From: an uncultured Lachnospiraceae bacterium
Lineage (GTDB): Bacteria; Bacillota; Clostridia; Lachnospirales; Lachnospiraceae
Reading direction: 5' to 3'
NCBI GenBank assembly: GCA_902789175.1
Contig: CADANF010000021.1
Span: 1-36,444, forward strand
Length of the DNA: 36,444 nucleotides
Below, piece after piece: positions 8,054 to 17,042 of the stretch; the first letter of the stretch is position 1; each line of letters starts with the position of its first letter. A model generated the notes under the pieces. The model was not told the DNA's origin and ran no database searches. It saw nothing but the letters and a program-made list of their open reading frames with translations. Position numbers and translations under genes: made by a program.

Positions 8054-8356
8054 ATGAACAAGACAGAACTTGTAAATGCAATCGCAGAAGAAGCAAATCT
8101 TTCAAAGAAGGATGCAGACGCAGCAGTTAAGGCATTCGTTACTGTTGTATCTGATGAGTTACAGAAAGGGGAGAAGGTTCAGCTCATCGGTTTTGGAACT
8201 TTTGAAACAGGTAAGAGAGCTGCTCGTACAGGACGTAACCCTCAGACAGGTGAAACAATAAAGATCAAGGCTGCAGTTGCACCTAAGTTCAAAGCAGGAG
8301 CTGCTTTAAAGAATAAGGTAAACTCAAAGCCAGTTAAGAAAGCTAAGAAGAAATAA
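8054..8356 (+). CDS. hup: DNA-binding protein HU
   Basis: A 100-residue histone-like protein. The first 90 residues match the HU family: MNKTELVNAIAEE helix, dimer core with GFGTFE, and the DNA-binding arm RTGRNPQTGETI. HU dimers bend and compact the chromosome without strong sequence preference. The C-terminus has a short Lys-rich extension (KPVKKAKKK) beyond the canonical end, which probably adds nonspecific DNA contacts. AAGGAGGT (8035-8042) precedes the ATG by 11 bases. A consensus promoter upstream and a terminator downstream make it a single-gene, probably highly expressed unit. Confidence 0.96.
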   Translation: MNKTELVNAIAEEANLSKKDADAAVKAFVTVVSDELQKGEKVQLIGFGTFETGKRAARTGRNPQTGETIKIKAAVAPKFKAGAALKNKVNSKPVKKAKKK

Positions 8357-8388
8357 TTAAATATCGGTATTAGATTTCTTAAGATAAG

Positions 8389-8413
8389 GAGCCATGTTTT
8401 CGTGGCTCTTTTT
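8389..8413 (+). terminator. Terminator after hup
   Basis: GAGCCATG pairs with CGTGGCTC around TTTT (one G-U pair), followed by TTTTT. Confidence 0.88.
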
Positions 8414-8597
8414 CTTATGCTTTTTTTGATGATAAGCTATAAATTTTCGGAAAAAAACAGGGTACCGTAAGGGGGCATCTTAGTTTCTGTTTTGACCAAA
8501 TTCGAACTTTTTTTACTCTTTCCACTATGAATTATCGCCAAAATGTTGCATAATATCAGTATGGAACTAAACAAGTTGCACAAATTCTGGAGGTAAA

Positions 8598-9938
8598 ATG
8601 TTTATAGACTTCACTCAGGAATATAAAGATAAACTATGTAGTCCAGAGGAGGCGGTTAAGGTCGTAAAATCTGGAGACTGGGTAGACTACACAAGTACTC
8701 TTGGAAAACCAGAGCTGCTTGATAAGGCACTTTCTAAGAGAAGAGATGAATTGTTTGATGTTAAGATCAGGGGAAATCTGATTTCGGGACCGATAGAAGT
8801 GGCTGAGTGTGATCCCACACAGGAACATTTTATATATCATAGCTGGCATTGCTCTTCTTATGAGAGAAGACTTTCTGATAAGGGGCTGTGCTATTACATA
8901 CCTATGGTATTTCATAACAATGCGGCATATTATGAATATTTTCTTAAAGTAAATGTGGTCATGGTGGCAGTAAGTCCGATGGATAAACATGGCTACTTTA
9001 ATTTTTCTGCCAATACCGGGGTTGCGGCTCCTATAGCAAGGACGGCAGATATAGTTATCGTTGAGATAAATGAAAATCTTCCAAAGGTAAGAGGTGGATA
9101 TGACGAGAGTATCCATATTTCGGAAGTGGATTATATAGTTGAAGGTCATCATGATGAATTAGCTGATAACAGGCCTTCAGAACCTACAGAGATAGATAAA
9201 AAGATTGCATCTAATATCATTCCTTATATTGTAGATGGTGCGACTTTACAGCTGGGAATAGGAAGTCTTCCAAATGCAGTGGGAGAGATAGTTGCAGAAA
9301 GTGATTTAAAAGATCTGGGAATGCATACGGAACTATGTTCCGATGCTTATTTAAAATTATATAGATCAGGAAAACTTACAAATAAGAAAAAGGTTATAGA
9401 TAAAGGAAAGGGCGTATTTGGATGTGCCAAAGGTTCCAAAGAGTTATATGAGTGGTTGGATGATAATCCGGGAATTGCGGCCTATCCTCTGGAATATGTT
9501 AATAGTCCTGAAATCATAGCAAAAATTGATGATATGGTCTCGATAAATAGCTGTGTAGCTGTTGACTTATATGGCCAGGTGGCGGCTGAAACATCAGGTT
9601 CAAGGCAGATAAGCGGAACCGGAGGTCAGCTGGATTTTCTTATTGGAGCTTCGGCATCCCATGGAGGTAAGGCATTTATATGTATGAGTTCCATTTATAC
9701 AGATAAAGATAAGATACCTCATTCCAGGATACTTCCTCAGTTTAATGGGGATATCATCACATCTCCAAGAAGTCAGGTTTACTTTATTGCTACAGAATAT
9801 GGAGTGGTAAATCTGGAGGGAATGTCTACCTGGGAAAGGGCTGAGAAACTGATATCCATCGCTCATCCGGCATTCAGGGATAAACTTGTAGCTGAGGCTT
9901 GCGCAAGGAAAATCTGGAGAAGATCGAATAAGAGATAA
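8598..9938 (+). CDS. Acetyl-CoA hydrolase/transferase family CoA-transferase (butyryl-CoA:acetate or 4-hydroxybutyrate type)
   Basis: A 446-residue cytoplasmic enzyme, the usual length for this class I CoA-transferase family. The N-terminus (EEAVKVVKSGDWVDY), SPMDKHGYF, GIGSLPNAV and the C-terminal KIWRRSNK ending are typical of clostridial butyryl-CoA:acetate CoA-transferases and 4-hydroxybutyrate CoA-transferases. The catalytic Glu that forms the glutamyl-CoA intermediate is Glu245 in HTELCSD. In gut Lachnospiraceae such enzymes perform the last step of butyrate formation; sequence alone does not settle the acyl substrate. GGAGG lies seven bases before the ATG. The last codons and stop lie in a 29-base tandem duplication (9909-9966). 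The 184 bases between the hup terminator and this gene show no other feature I can support. Confidence 0.87.
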   Translation: MFIDFTQEYKDKLCSPEEAVKVVKSGDWVDYTSTLGKPELLDKALSKRRDELFDVKIRGNLISGPIEVAECDPTQEHFIYHSWHCSSYERRLSDKGLCYYIPMVFHNNAAYYEYFLKVNVVMVAVSPMDKHGYFNFSANTGVAAPIARTADIVIVEINENLPKVRGGYDESIHISEVDYIVEGHHDELADNRPSEPTEIDKKIASNIIPYIVDGATLQLGIGSLPNAVGEIVAESDLKDLGMHTELCSDAYLKLYRSGKLTNKKKVIDKGKGVFGCAKGSKELYEWLDDNPGIAAYPLEYVNSPEIIAKIDDMVSINSCVAVDLYGQVAAETSGSRQISGTGGQLDFLIGASASHGGKAFICMSSIYTDKDKIPHSRILPQFNGDIITSPRSQVYFIATEYGVVNLEGMSTWERAEKLISIAHPAFRDKLVAEACARKIWRRSNKR

Positions 9939-9966
9939 AAATCTGGAGAAGATCGGATAATAGATA
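9909..9966 (+). repeat. 29-base tandem duplication at a gene end
   Basis: Two adjacent 29-base copies (9909-9937 and 9938-9966), differing at two positions, each starting AAAATCTGGAGAAGATCG. The first copy encodes the C-terminal KIWRRSNKR of the CoA-transferase and almost all of its stop codon. The second lies just downstream and would encode nearly the same peptide in a shifted frame. Confidence 0.9.
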
Positions 9967-10005
9967 AAAATGACATGTAAAAAGACATCATAGGTAAGGT
10001 TTTAA

Positions 10006-10818
10006 ATGTTAGTCAGAGAAAAGAATTTTGATATAAAAAAAATAGCAGACTCGGGTCAGTGCTTTCGAATGAATGAGACTGGTGATGGAGTCTGGAAGAT
10101 AGTAGCTAAAGATAAGCTTCTTATGGTAAGAGAGTTAGAAAAGATAAAAAAGGACTATGTATATGATTTTTCATGCACTAAGGAAGAATATGAGGAGTTC
10201 TGGAAGGACTATTTCGATATAGATAAAGACTACTCTGAATTTACCCAAAAAATAGATAAGAATGATAAATATCTTCTCCAAGCGGCAGATTATGGCTATG
10301 GGATGAAGATATTAAGGCAGGATGTATTTGAAACACTGGTTTCATTTATCATTTCCCAGAGAAAAAATATTCCAGCCATAAAGAATTCAGTGGAAAAGAT
10401 ATGTAAAAAGTTTGGACATGACATAGGTGGTGCTTATTCATTTCCAACACCGGAAGAACTGCTTCAGGCTGATTTAGAAGGCTTGAAGGAGTGCTCTTTA
10501 GGTTACAGGGCAGAATATATTTATAAAACTGTAAGAATGATCATTTCAGGAGAGTTTGATCTGGATACGCTTATAAGAAATAAAGAGTTAAGTAATGAGA
10601 TGCTTCTTAGCAGTCTTATGAATCTGCCGGGGGTTGGAATAAAGGTCGCAAATTGTACAAGCCTATTTGGATTCCACAGATTAGAGGCGTTTCCAAGAGA
10701 TGTCTGGATCAAACGTATTGAAGAAAAAAATTATAATGGACATTTTGATGAAGATAAATATCAAGGGTTTGCCGGGGTACTTCAGCAATATATGTTCTAT
10801 TATGAAAGAACAAAATAA
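10006..10818 (+). CDS. ogg: 8-oxoguanine DNA glycosylase/AP lyase, OGG1 type
   Basis: A 270-residue base-excision repair enzyme of the HhH-GPD superfamily. The N-terminal half has the OGG-type GQCFR and TLVSFIISQ segments. The helix-hairpin-helix LPGVGIKVAN carries the catalytic Lys213, the Schiff-base residue equivalent to human OGG1 Lys249. Asp232 in FPRDVW is the conserved activating Asp. It should remove 8-oxoguanine opposite cytosine and nick the abasic site. The Asp usually following the KVA motif is Asn here. The ATG follows a weak AGGTAAGG. No cofactor cysteines follow the GPD region, which argues against a MutY or endonuclease III relative. Confidence 0.88.
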   Translation: MLVREKNFDIKKIADSGQCFRMNETGDGVWKIVAKDKLLMVRELEKIKKDYVYDFSCTKEEYEEFWKDYFDIDKDYSEFTQKIDKNDKYLLQAADYGYGMKILRQDVFETLVSFIISQRKNIPAIKNSVEKICKKFGHDIGGAYSFPTPEELLQADLEGLKECSLGYRAEYIYKTVRMIISGEFDLDTLIRNKELSNEMLLSSLMNLPGVGIKVANCTSLFGFHRLEAFPRDVWIKRIEEKNYNGHFDEDKYQGFAGVLQQYMFYYERTK

Positions 10819-10864
10819 ATGATATGCTTTAGGGCTTATTATAGAGAAAGGAAAATAAAAAATT

Positions 10865-12328
10865 ATGGAAAAAACAGATGTAGCTGTTATTGGTGCGGGT
10901 GTTGTAGGATGCAGCGTTGCCAGAGAACTTTCAAGATATGATCTTAAAGTTACTGTGATCGAGAAATATGAAGATGTATGCTCAGGCACCACTAAAGCCA
11001 ACAGCGGAATTGTACATGCCGGTTATGATGCACTTCCGGGTACAAATAAGGCAAAATTTAATGTTGAGGGATCAAGAATGATCCACGAATTATATAAGGA
11101 GTTGGATTTCCCATTTAAAGAAAATGGTTCTATGGTAGTCTGCTTTGATAAAGAAAATGAGCCAAAGCTTAAAGAACTATTAGAAAGAGGAATTACCAAT
11201 GGAGTTCAGGGCCTTAAGATAATTTCCGGAGATGAAGCAAGAGAGATTGAACCTCATCTTTCAGAAAAAATCGTATCTGCACTTCTTGTTCCAACAGGAG
11301 GAATAGTAGATCCATTTCTTATGACTGTTGCATTTGCTGAAAATGCAGCGGTTAATGGCGCAGAGTTTAAATTCCTTAATGAAGTAACAGATATAAAGAA
11401 AAAAGAAGAAAAATATGTATTATCTCTTCTTCATACAGTGAAAAAAGATGGAAAGATAGTAAAAGAAGAAGACTCATTAGAGGCAAAGGTTGTAATTAAC
11501 TGTGCCGGGGTTTATGCAGATCAATTCCATAATATGGTATCAGATAAGAAGCTTCATATTACACCTAGAAGAGGTCAGTATGTCCTTCTTGATAAAGAGG
11601 TGGGGGATATCGTTACTCACACGATATTCCAGCTTCCTACAAGTAAAGGTAAGGGGGTCCTTGTTACGCCGACAGCTCATGGAAATATAATGGTGGGGCC
11701 TGATGCTGAAGCGCTTATGGATAAAGAGGAAAATGAGACAACTTACAGTGGAATGGATTATGTTAAATCCAGCGCCTTAGATAGTGTGCCAAATATGCCT
11801 TATCAAAAGGCTATCACATCATTTGCAGGACTTCGTGCTTCTGAAGATGGACATGATTTTGTAATAGGTGAAGCAGAAGATGCAAAGGGATTTTTCGATG
11901 CAACAGGAATTGAATCACCAGGACTTACCAGTGCACCAGCTATTGGAAAATATCTGGCAGGCCTTGTGGCTGAAAAATTAAATGCTGAATCAAAGAGTGA
12001 TTTTATAGATAAGCGTAAGGGAATTGTACATGTGATCGACCTTTCTGATGAGGAAAAGACAGCCCTAATAAAGGAAAGACCTGAATATGGTCATATAATC
12101 TGCAGATGCGAAAATGTAACTGAGGGTGAGATAATTGATGCCATAAGAAGACCTGTAGGTGCTACTTCTCTTGATGGAGTAAAGAGAAGAGTAAGACAGG
12201 GAATGGGAAGATGTCAGGCAGGTTTCTGCACACCATTTACAGTTTCAATAATAGCTAGAGAGCTTGGAATTGCAGAAGAAGATGTTTGTAAGAATATTCC
12301 TGGATCAGAGATCCTGGTCCGTGATTAA
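10865..12328 (+). CDS. FAD-dependent oxidoreductase with BFD-like 2Fe-2S domain, GlpA-like
   Basis: A 487-residue flavoprotein. The dinucleotide-binding VIGAGVVG is near residues 8-15, followed by a DAO/GlpA-type FAD domain with NSGIVHAGYDA. Residues about 405-480 form a BFD-like iron-sulphur domain with Cys413, Cys415, Cys450 and Cys455 (CRC and CQAGFC). The family covers anaerobic glycerol-3-phosphate dehydrogenase subunit A and related 2-hydroxyacid dehydrogenases, so the substrate is not fixed by sequence. It begins a three-gene operon: the next gene starts 12 bases after its stop, with a TAAGGAGG site overlapping the stop codon. The arrangement suggests the three products form one complex, as GlpA and GlpB do. 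Confidence 0.85.
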   Translation: MEKTDVAVIGAGVVGCSVARELSRYDLKVTVIEKYEDVCSGTTKANSGIVHAGYDALPGTNKAKFNVEGSRMIHELYKELDFPFKENGSMVVCFDKENEPKLKELLERGITNGVQGLKIISGDEAREIEPHLSEKIVSALLVPTGGIVDPFLMTVAFAENAAVNGAEFKFLNEVTDIKKKEEKYVLSLLHTVKKDGKIVKEEDSLEAKVVINCAGVYADQFHNMVSDKKLHITPRRGQYVLLDKEVGDIVTHTIFQLPTSKGKGVLVTPTAHGNIMVGPDAEALMDKEENETTYSGMDYVKSSALDSVPNMPYQKAITSFAGLRASEDGHDFVIGEAEDAKGFFDATGIESPGLTSAPAIGKYLAGLVAEKLNAESKSDFIDKRKGIVHVIDLSDEEKTALIKERPEYGHIICRCENVTEGEIIDAIRRPVGATSLDGVKRRVRQGMGRCQAGFCTPFTVSIIARELGIAEEDVCKNIPGSEILVRD

Positions 12329-12340
12329 GGAGGCAGCAGA

Positions 12341-13597
12341 ATGGAAAAACATGATCTTGTTATAATAGGTGGAGGTCCTGCAGGACTTGCTGCGGCAGTT
12401 AGTGCCAGAGAAAACGGGATTCAGGATATCCTCATTATAGAAAGAGATAAATATTTAGGAGGAATCTTAAATCAGTGTATTCATAATGGTTTTGGCCTGC
12501 ACCGTTTTAAAGAAGAGCTTACAGGTCCTGAATATGCCCAGAGATTTATAGATAAAGTTCTTGAAAAAGAGATTCCATATAAGTTAGAGACTATCGTACT
12601 TTCAGCAACACCTGATAGACAGGTGACATATATGAATGAAAAAGAAGGAATCGTTACTATCCAGGCGGGAGCCGTTATCCTTGCCATGGGTTGCCGTGAG
12701 AGACCTAGAGGAGCTCTTGGAATCCCTGGATACAGACCAGCTGGAGTTTATACAGCTGGTACGGCACAGAGAATGATGAATATTGAAGGAAAAAAAGTTG
12801 GAAAGTCAGTAGTTATCCTTGGTTCAGGTGATATCGGTCTTATCATGGCCCGTCGTATGACACTTGAAGGAGCAAAGGTACATGCTGTTGCAGAAGTAAT
12901 GCCTTATTCAGGCGGACTTCAGAGAAATATAGTACAGTGTCTTAACGATTATGATATTCCTCTTTACTTAAGTCATACCGTATCCAAGATTTATGGTAAG
13001 GACAGAGTTGAAGGAGTTGATATTTCCAAGGTTGATGAGAATAGAAATGTAATCCCGGGAACAGCAGTTCATTATGACTGTGATACACTCCTTCTTTCCT
13101 GCGGCCTTATTCCTGAGAATGAACTTTCAAGAATGGCAGATATCTCTATCAGTCGTATTACAAATGGACCGGAGGTTAATGATAAATTAGAGACTACAAG
13201 TGAAGGATTCTTCGCATGCGGAAATGTCCTTCATGTACATGACTTAGTTGACTATGTATCAGAAGAAGCCGAAAGAGCCGGAGTTACAGCTGCTGAATTT
13301 ATAAAGAATGAGATTAAGAAAGAAGTTACTGCGCCGATACACTGTGAAGGTGGTGTTAGATATACAGTCCCTCAGACAATTGCTATATCATCAATGGATG
13401 ATAAAGTGGTAGTAAGATTCAGAGTAGGTTCAGTTATTAAGAAAAAGAAGCTTTCACTTTACGTTAATGGAGAAAAGAAGATCAGTTTAGCAAAACAGGT
13501 TATGGAACCTGGCAAGATGGAAGAAATCCTTTTCCTTAAGAAATATTTTGAAAACTGTGGCTGTGATGCAAAGATAGAATTAAAGGTGGAAGATTAA
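12341..13597 (+). CDS. FAD/NAD(P)-dependent oxidoreductase, GlpB-like partner
   Basis: A 418-residue protein of the pyridine nucleotide-disulphide oxidoreductase fold. An FAD-binding IIGGGPAGLAAA lies at about residues 7-18, a second nucleotide site VVILGSGDIGL at about 163-173, and a conserved MGCRERPRG between them. The pattern GGILNQCIHNGFG is characteristic of the partner that accompanies GlpA-like and DUF1667 proteins in Firmicutes. It probably passes electrons from the upstream flavoprotein to NAD or another carrier. It lies between its two partners with gaps of 10-12 bases, each with a TAAGGAGG-type site, so translation is closely linked. Confidence 0.85.
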   Translation: MEKHDLVIIGGGPAGLAAAVSARENGIQDILIIERDKYLGGILNQCIHNGFGLHRFKEELTGPEYAQRFIDKVLEKEIPYKLETIVLSATPDRQVTYMNEKEGIVTIQAGAVILAMGCRERPRGALGIPGYRPAGVYTAGTAQRMMNIEGKKVGKSVVILGSGDIGLIMARRMTLEGAKVHAVAEVMPYSGGLQRNIVQCLNDYDIPLYLSHTVSKIYGKDRVEGVDISKVDENRNVIPGTAVHYDCDTLLLSCGLIPENELSRMADISISRITNGPEVNDKLETTSEGFFACGNVLHVHDLVDYVSEEAERAGVTAAEFIKNEIKKEVTAPIHCEGGVRYTVPQTIAISSMDDKVVVRFRVGSVIKKKKLSLYVNGEKKISLAKQVMEPGKMEEILFLKKYFENCGCDAKIELKVED

Positions 13598-13607
13598 GGA
13601 GGGCAAT

Positions 13608-13973
13608 ATGGAAAAGCATAATCTTACATGTATTCAGTGCCCTATGGGATGTGCACTTGAAGTAACAATAGGTGATAATGGTGAAGTTACAGTAACAGGA
13701 AATACCTGTCCTAGAGGTGAAGTTTATGGAGCAAAGGAAGTTACAGCCCCTACTAGAACTGTTACATCCTTTGTTAAGGTCCTTGATGGAGAGATAAATG
13801 TAGCTTCGGTAAAGACAAAAGCAGATATTCCAAAGAATAAGATCTTTGAAGTAATGGAAGAAATAAAAAAGGCTGAAGTTACAGCCCCTGTTAAGATAGG
13901 AGATGTTATAGTAAGCAATGCGGCATCTACAGGAGTGGATGTGGTTGCAACAAAGAATGTAGCAAAAGCTTAA
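13608..13973 (+). CDS. DUF1667 Cys-motif protein
   Basis: A 121-residue protein with the DUF1667 layout. An N-terminal CIQCPMGC cluster and a following CPRG give four cysteines likely to bind an iron-sulphur cluster or zinc, then comes a small beta-rich domain (KVLDGEINVASVKTKADIP) and a short tail. It is the third gene of the oxidoreductase operon. The family is almost always found beside these two flavoproteins and may be the electron-transfer or assembly subunit, a role GlpC plays in enterobacteria. The function is inferred from context only. No membrane segment is seen. Confidence 0.82.
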   Translation: MEKHNLTCIQCPMGCALEVTIGDNGEVTVTGNTCPRGEVYGAKEVTAPTRTVTSFVKVLDGEINVASVKTKADIPKNKIFEVMEEIKKAEVTAPVKIGDVIVSNAASTGVDVVATKNVAKA

Positions 13974-13995
13974 TAAAGACTTAAGGGTAGTCAAC

Positions 13996-14024
13996 TTGTA
14001 TTTAAAATTCATATTTGGTATAAT
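13996..14024 (+). promoter_or_regulatory. Promoter of the penicillin-binding protein gene
   Basis: TTGTAT (13996-14001) and TATAAT (14019-14024) with 17-base spacing, about 60 bases before the GTG start at 14086. Confidence 0.75.
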
Positions 14025-14085
14025 CGTTTCCGAACTGTATACAATAAATATGCTTTAAATTGTAGTTCGACTGGAGGAAGTAGAA

Positions 14086-16971
14086 GTGAGCTTTAATAAA
14101 TACAGTACAAAGAAGAAACAAAGACAGCTTGTTTCGAAAGAACAGAGAAATTTAAGAAGAGGACTGGTTTCTCTTTTAAAAATTGTATTAGTATTATTTA
14201 TGCTTGGTATAGTTGTTATGGCCGGTGCGGGGTTCGGCATGATCAAGGGTATTCTTGATGATGCTCCTGATATCAGTACCATAAGCATCAAACCTAAGGG
14301 GTTTAAGACGGTAATCTATGATCAGGCTGGAAATGAGATTGATACACTTTCCACTGTAAATTCAAACAGAATTTATGTTTATTATGATGACATACCTAAA
14401 GATCTGGTAAATGCTTTTGTAGCCATCGAGGATGAAAGATTCTGGACACATAACGGAATCGATATGAGAGGTATTTTCAGAGCAGGTGCCCATTTTATAA
14501 CAACGGGCAGATCTGATCAGGGGGCATCAACTATAACTCAGCAGCTGATCAAGAACTCGGTCTTTGATGTTGGTATGAATGAAGATACCAGCCTTAAGAG
14601 AGTTCAAAGAAAGATTCAGGAACAAAAGCTTGCCATAGAGCTTGAAAAGCTATATTCAAAAGAACAGATAATGGAATATTATCTTAATATCATTTATCTT
14701 GGACATGGCGTAAATGGCGTTGAGGCTGCTTCTTTAAGATATTTTAATAAACATGTATCAGAACTTACTCTTTCTGAAGCAACTGTAATTGCAGGTATCA
14801 CACAGAATCCGGCAGCTTATGATCCTATCATTTTTCCGGAAGATAATGCAAAACGTCGTAAGTTAGTAGTAGATAAGATGCTTAATCTTGGATATATCGA
14901 TAAGACTCAGTATGATGAGATAATGAAAGATGATGTATATTCAAGGATAAAGGAAGTATCGGAAGAAAAAGAAAAGACAGATACATATAATTCATATTAT
15001 ACAGATGCCATAATGGAATCTCTTGTTAAAGATTTCATGGAATTGTATGGAATGAGTGAATCAGAAGCTTATCATGAATTATATGAAGGTGGATATAAAG
15101 TTTATTCTGTTCAGGATCAGAAGATTCAAAAAATCGTTGATGATGTAATAAATGATCCATCATACTATCCGGATACAACTGAGGTGGCATTAAATTATAA
15201 CCTTACTATCATTAAACCGGATGGAAAAGAAGCTGGATATGATGAAAATTCCATGGTTAGTTACTTTGGACTTGATAATTATATCTTTGATTCTGTTGAA
15301 GATGCCAGAAAGATGGCTGATAAGTATAAAGAGGCCATGTTAGACGAGACGAAGGGAACATTTTCTGCTGAAGAATTCAGAACTTCACCTCAGCCTCAGG
15401 CAACATGTACTGTTATAGATCAGCATACAGGTTATATAAAAGCTGTATGCGGTGGAAGAGGACAAAAGACAGCAAACTTAAGTTTTGACAGAGCAACTGA
15501 TGCTATGCGTCAGCCAGGTTCATGTTTTAAGGTGCTTGCAGCTTTCCTTCCATATATTGAGACAAAGGGAAGTCTTGCATGTTCATTTGAAGATGCGCCA
15601 TATGCATTCTCAGATGGTACGGAGATTAAAAACTGGTATTCAGGATATAAGAACAGTTACTGTTCTGTTAGAGCCGGTATAGCAGAGTCGCTTAATATTG
15701 TAGCTGTAAAAGCTATTACAGAGGCAACTCCGGAAGTAGCTTTTCAGTATCTTAAGGATCTTGGATTTACAACACTTGTTGAAAGAGAAGTTGGCAGTGA
15801 TGGAAGAGTATATTCAGATATCACTCAGTCTACAGCTCTTGGTGGACTTACTTATGGTGTAACAAATCTTGAGATTACTGCAGCATATGCATCAATTGCT
15901 AATTATGGTACATATATTAAGCCGGTTTATTATTCAAAAGTTTATGATCATGATGGAAATCTCATCATAGATAATACAAATCCAAATGACCCTAAGAGAG
16001 CTAAGCGTGTTATGAGAGAGACAACTGCATGGCAGCTTATATCAGCCATGAAAGACGTTGTTAATTCCGCAGCCGGAACTGGTGGTCCTGCCCGTCCTGA
16101 ATGTGGAGTAAGAGCAGCTGGTAAGACAGGTACTACATCAAGTACTTATGACTTATGGTTCTGCGGTTTTACACCATATTACACAGCTTCCATCTGGACT
16201 GGTTATGATTCTAACCAGGAATTAGGAAATGTAATCTATCATAAAGAGATGTGGGCAGACATCATGGATAAGATCTATGAGATTGAAGATCAGAGCACAG
16301 AAGCTGACTGGGAAATGCCAGATGGGCTTACTCAGGTTACTCTTTGTAGATATACAAATCTTCTTCCGGGTCCTGGATGTGATACATATACTGATTATTG
16401 TGCGGTAGACATGGTCCCATCCAAGAGGTGTTCTGGTCATAAGAAGATCAAGCTCTGTAATGAAACACATTTACTTGCCACAAATACATGTCCGAAGACT
16501 ACTGAATATGTAGTTGTTGAAGATCCTAATAATCCTGGTCGTTTGATGCTTAAGGGAGCAAACTTCCAGTATGATCAGTCAATCTTTGAAGATCCGAATA
16601 CTAAGAATACCTGTACGAAGCATCCGGCTAAGGCTGAGAAACAAAAGATCACAACCAGTGCCGGACCAGGAGGTACTATATCACCATCCGTTGAAGTTAA
16701 ATTAGGTTCAGACGTAACTATTTATATTCAACCAAATAGCGGTTATACCATACGTGATGTTCAGGTCGATAATAAATCAGTTGGTGCAGTATCTTCGTAT
16801 ACTTTTACAAAAGTATCAGATCCTCATACTGTATTGGCTATATTTGAAGGCGGAGGTTCAGCAGGTCCGGCACCTACTGAGGAACCAACGGAACCAACTC
16901 CTCCACCTACTGAGGAACCGACGGAGCCAAATCCACCTTCTGAAGATCCAACGGAACCAGAAGAACCTTAA
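14086..16971 (+). CDS. Class A penicillin-binding protein (PBP1A-like) with C-terminal InlB-repeat-like domain
   Basis: A 961-residue murein synthase. One membrane anchor at about residues 28-55 follows a basic cytoplasmic tail. The GT51 glycosyltransferase domain has catalytic Glu115 in IEDERFWTH and GASTITQQL. The transpeptidase domain has the SxxK motif at Ser479-Lys482 (SCFK), SLN at 535-537 and KTG at 680-682, all intact. Beyond it come a Cys-rich region (about 745-850), a beta domain with the pattern GGTISPSVEVKLGSDVTIYI (about 854-921) that resembles divergent InlB B-repeats, and a Pro/Glu/Thr-rich tail. It polymerises and cross-links peptidoglycan outside the membrane. The start is GTG with GGAGG nine bases before it. 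Confidence 0.93.
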   Translation: MSFNKYSTKKKQRQLVSKEQRNLRRGLVSLLKIVLVLFMLGIVVMAGAGFGMIKGILDDAPDISTISIKPKGFKTVIYDQAGNEIDTLSTVNSNRIYVYYDDIPKDLVNAFVAIEDERFWTHNGIDMRGIFRAGAHFITTGRSDQGASTITQQLIKNSVFDVGMNEDTSLKRVQRKIQEQKLAIELEKLYSKEQIMEYYLNIIYLGHGVNGVEAASLRYFNKHVSELTLSEATVIAGITQNPAAYDPIIFPEDNAKRRKLVVDKMLNLGYIDKTQYDEIMKDDVYSRIKEVSEEKEKTDTYNSYYTDAIMESLVKDFMELYGMSESEAYHELYEGGYKVYSVQDQKIQKIVDDVINDPSYYPDTTEVALNYNLTIIKPDGKEAGYDENSMVSYFGLDNYIFDSVEDARKMADKYKEAMLDETKGTFSAEEFRTSPQPQATCTVIDQHTGYIKAVCGGRGQKTANLSFDRATDAMRQPGSCFKVLAAFLPYIETKGSLACSFEDAPYAFSDGTEIKNWYSGYKNSYCSVRAGIAESLNIVAVKAITEATPEVAFQYLKDLGFTTLVEREVGSDGRVYSDITQSTALGGLTYGVTNLEITAAYASIANYGTYIKPVYYSKVYDHDGNLIIDNTNPNDPKRAKRVMRETTAWQLISAMKDVVNSAAGTGGPARPECGVRAAGKTGTTSSTYDLWFCGFTPYYTASIWTGYDSNQELGNVIYHKEMWADIMDKIYEIEDQSTEADWEMPDGLTQVTLCRYTNLLPGPGCDTYTDYCAVDMVPSKRCSGHKKIKLCNETHLLATNTCPKTTEYVVVEDPNNPGRLMLKGANFQYDQSIFEDPNTKNTCTKHPAKAEKQKITTSAGPGGTISPSVEVKLGSDVTIYIQPNSGYTIRDVQVDNKSVGAVSSYTFTKVSDPHTVLAIFEGGGSAGPAPTEEPTEPTPPPTEEPTEPNPPSEDPTEPEEP
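16871..16968 (+). repeat. Repeated 11-codon unit in the PBP tail
   Basis: CACCTACTGAGGAACC occurs at 16871-16886 and 16904-16919, 33 bases apart, with a third, degenerate copy after it. The peptide repeats as PTEEPTEPTPP, PTEEPTEPNPP and SEDPTEPEEP. Such a tail could span or contact the wall. Confidence 0.85.
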
Positions 16972-16997
16972 GGGTTAAAATTAAAAGGTAAATAATT

Positions 16998-17027
16998 AAG
17001 GCTTGCAGATTTTCTGCAGGCCTTTTT
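16998..17027 (+). terminator. Terminator after the PBP gene
   Basis: AAGGCTTGCAGA pairs with TCTGCAGGCCTT (12 pairs, one G-U) around TTT, followed by TTT. Confidence 0.88.
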
Positions 17028-17042
17028 AAGTGTGAGGTGAAG

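Noticed and set aside
9909-9966. CRISPR-like direct repeat
   Set aside because: Only two adjacent copies without spacers; it is a simple tandem duplication.
13536-14012. Minus-strand frame of 158 codons
   Set aside because: It overlaps the DUF1667 gene and the PBP promoter, and its Cys/His/Tyr-heavy composition is typical of an antisense shadow.
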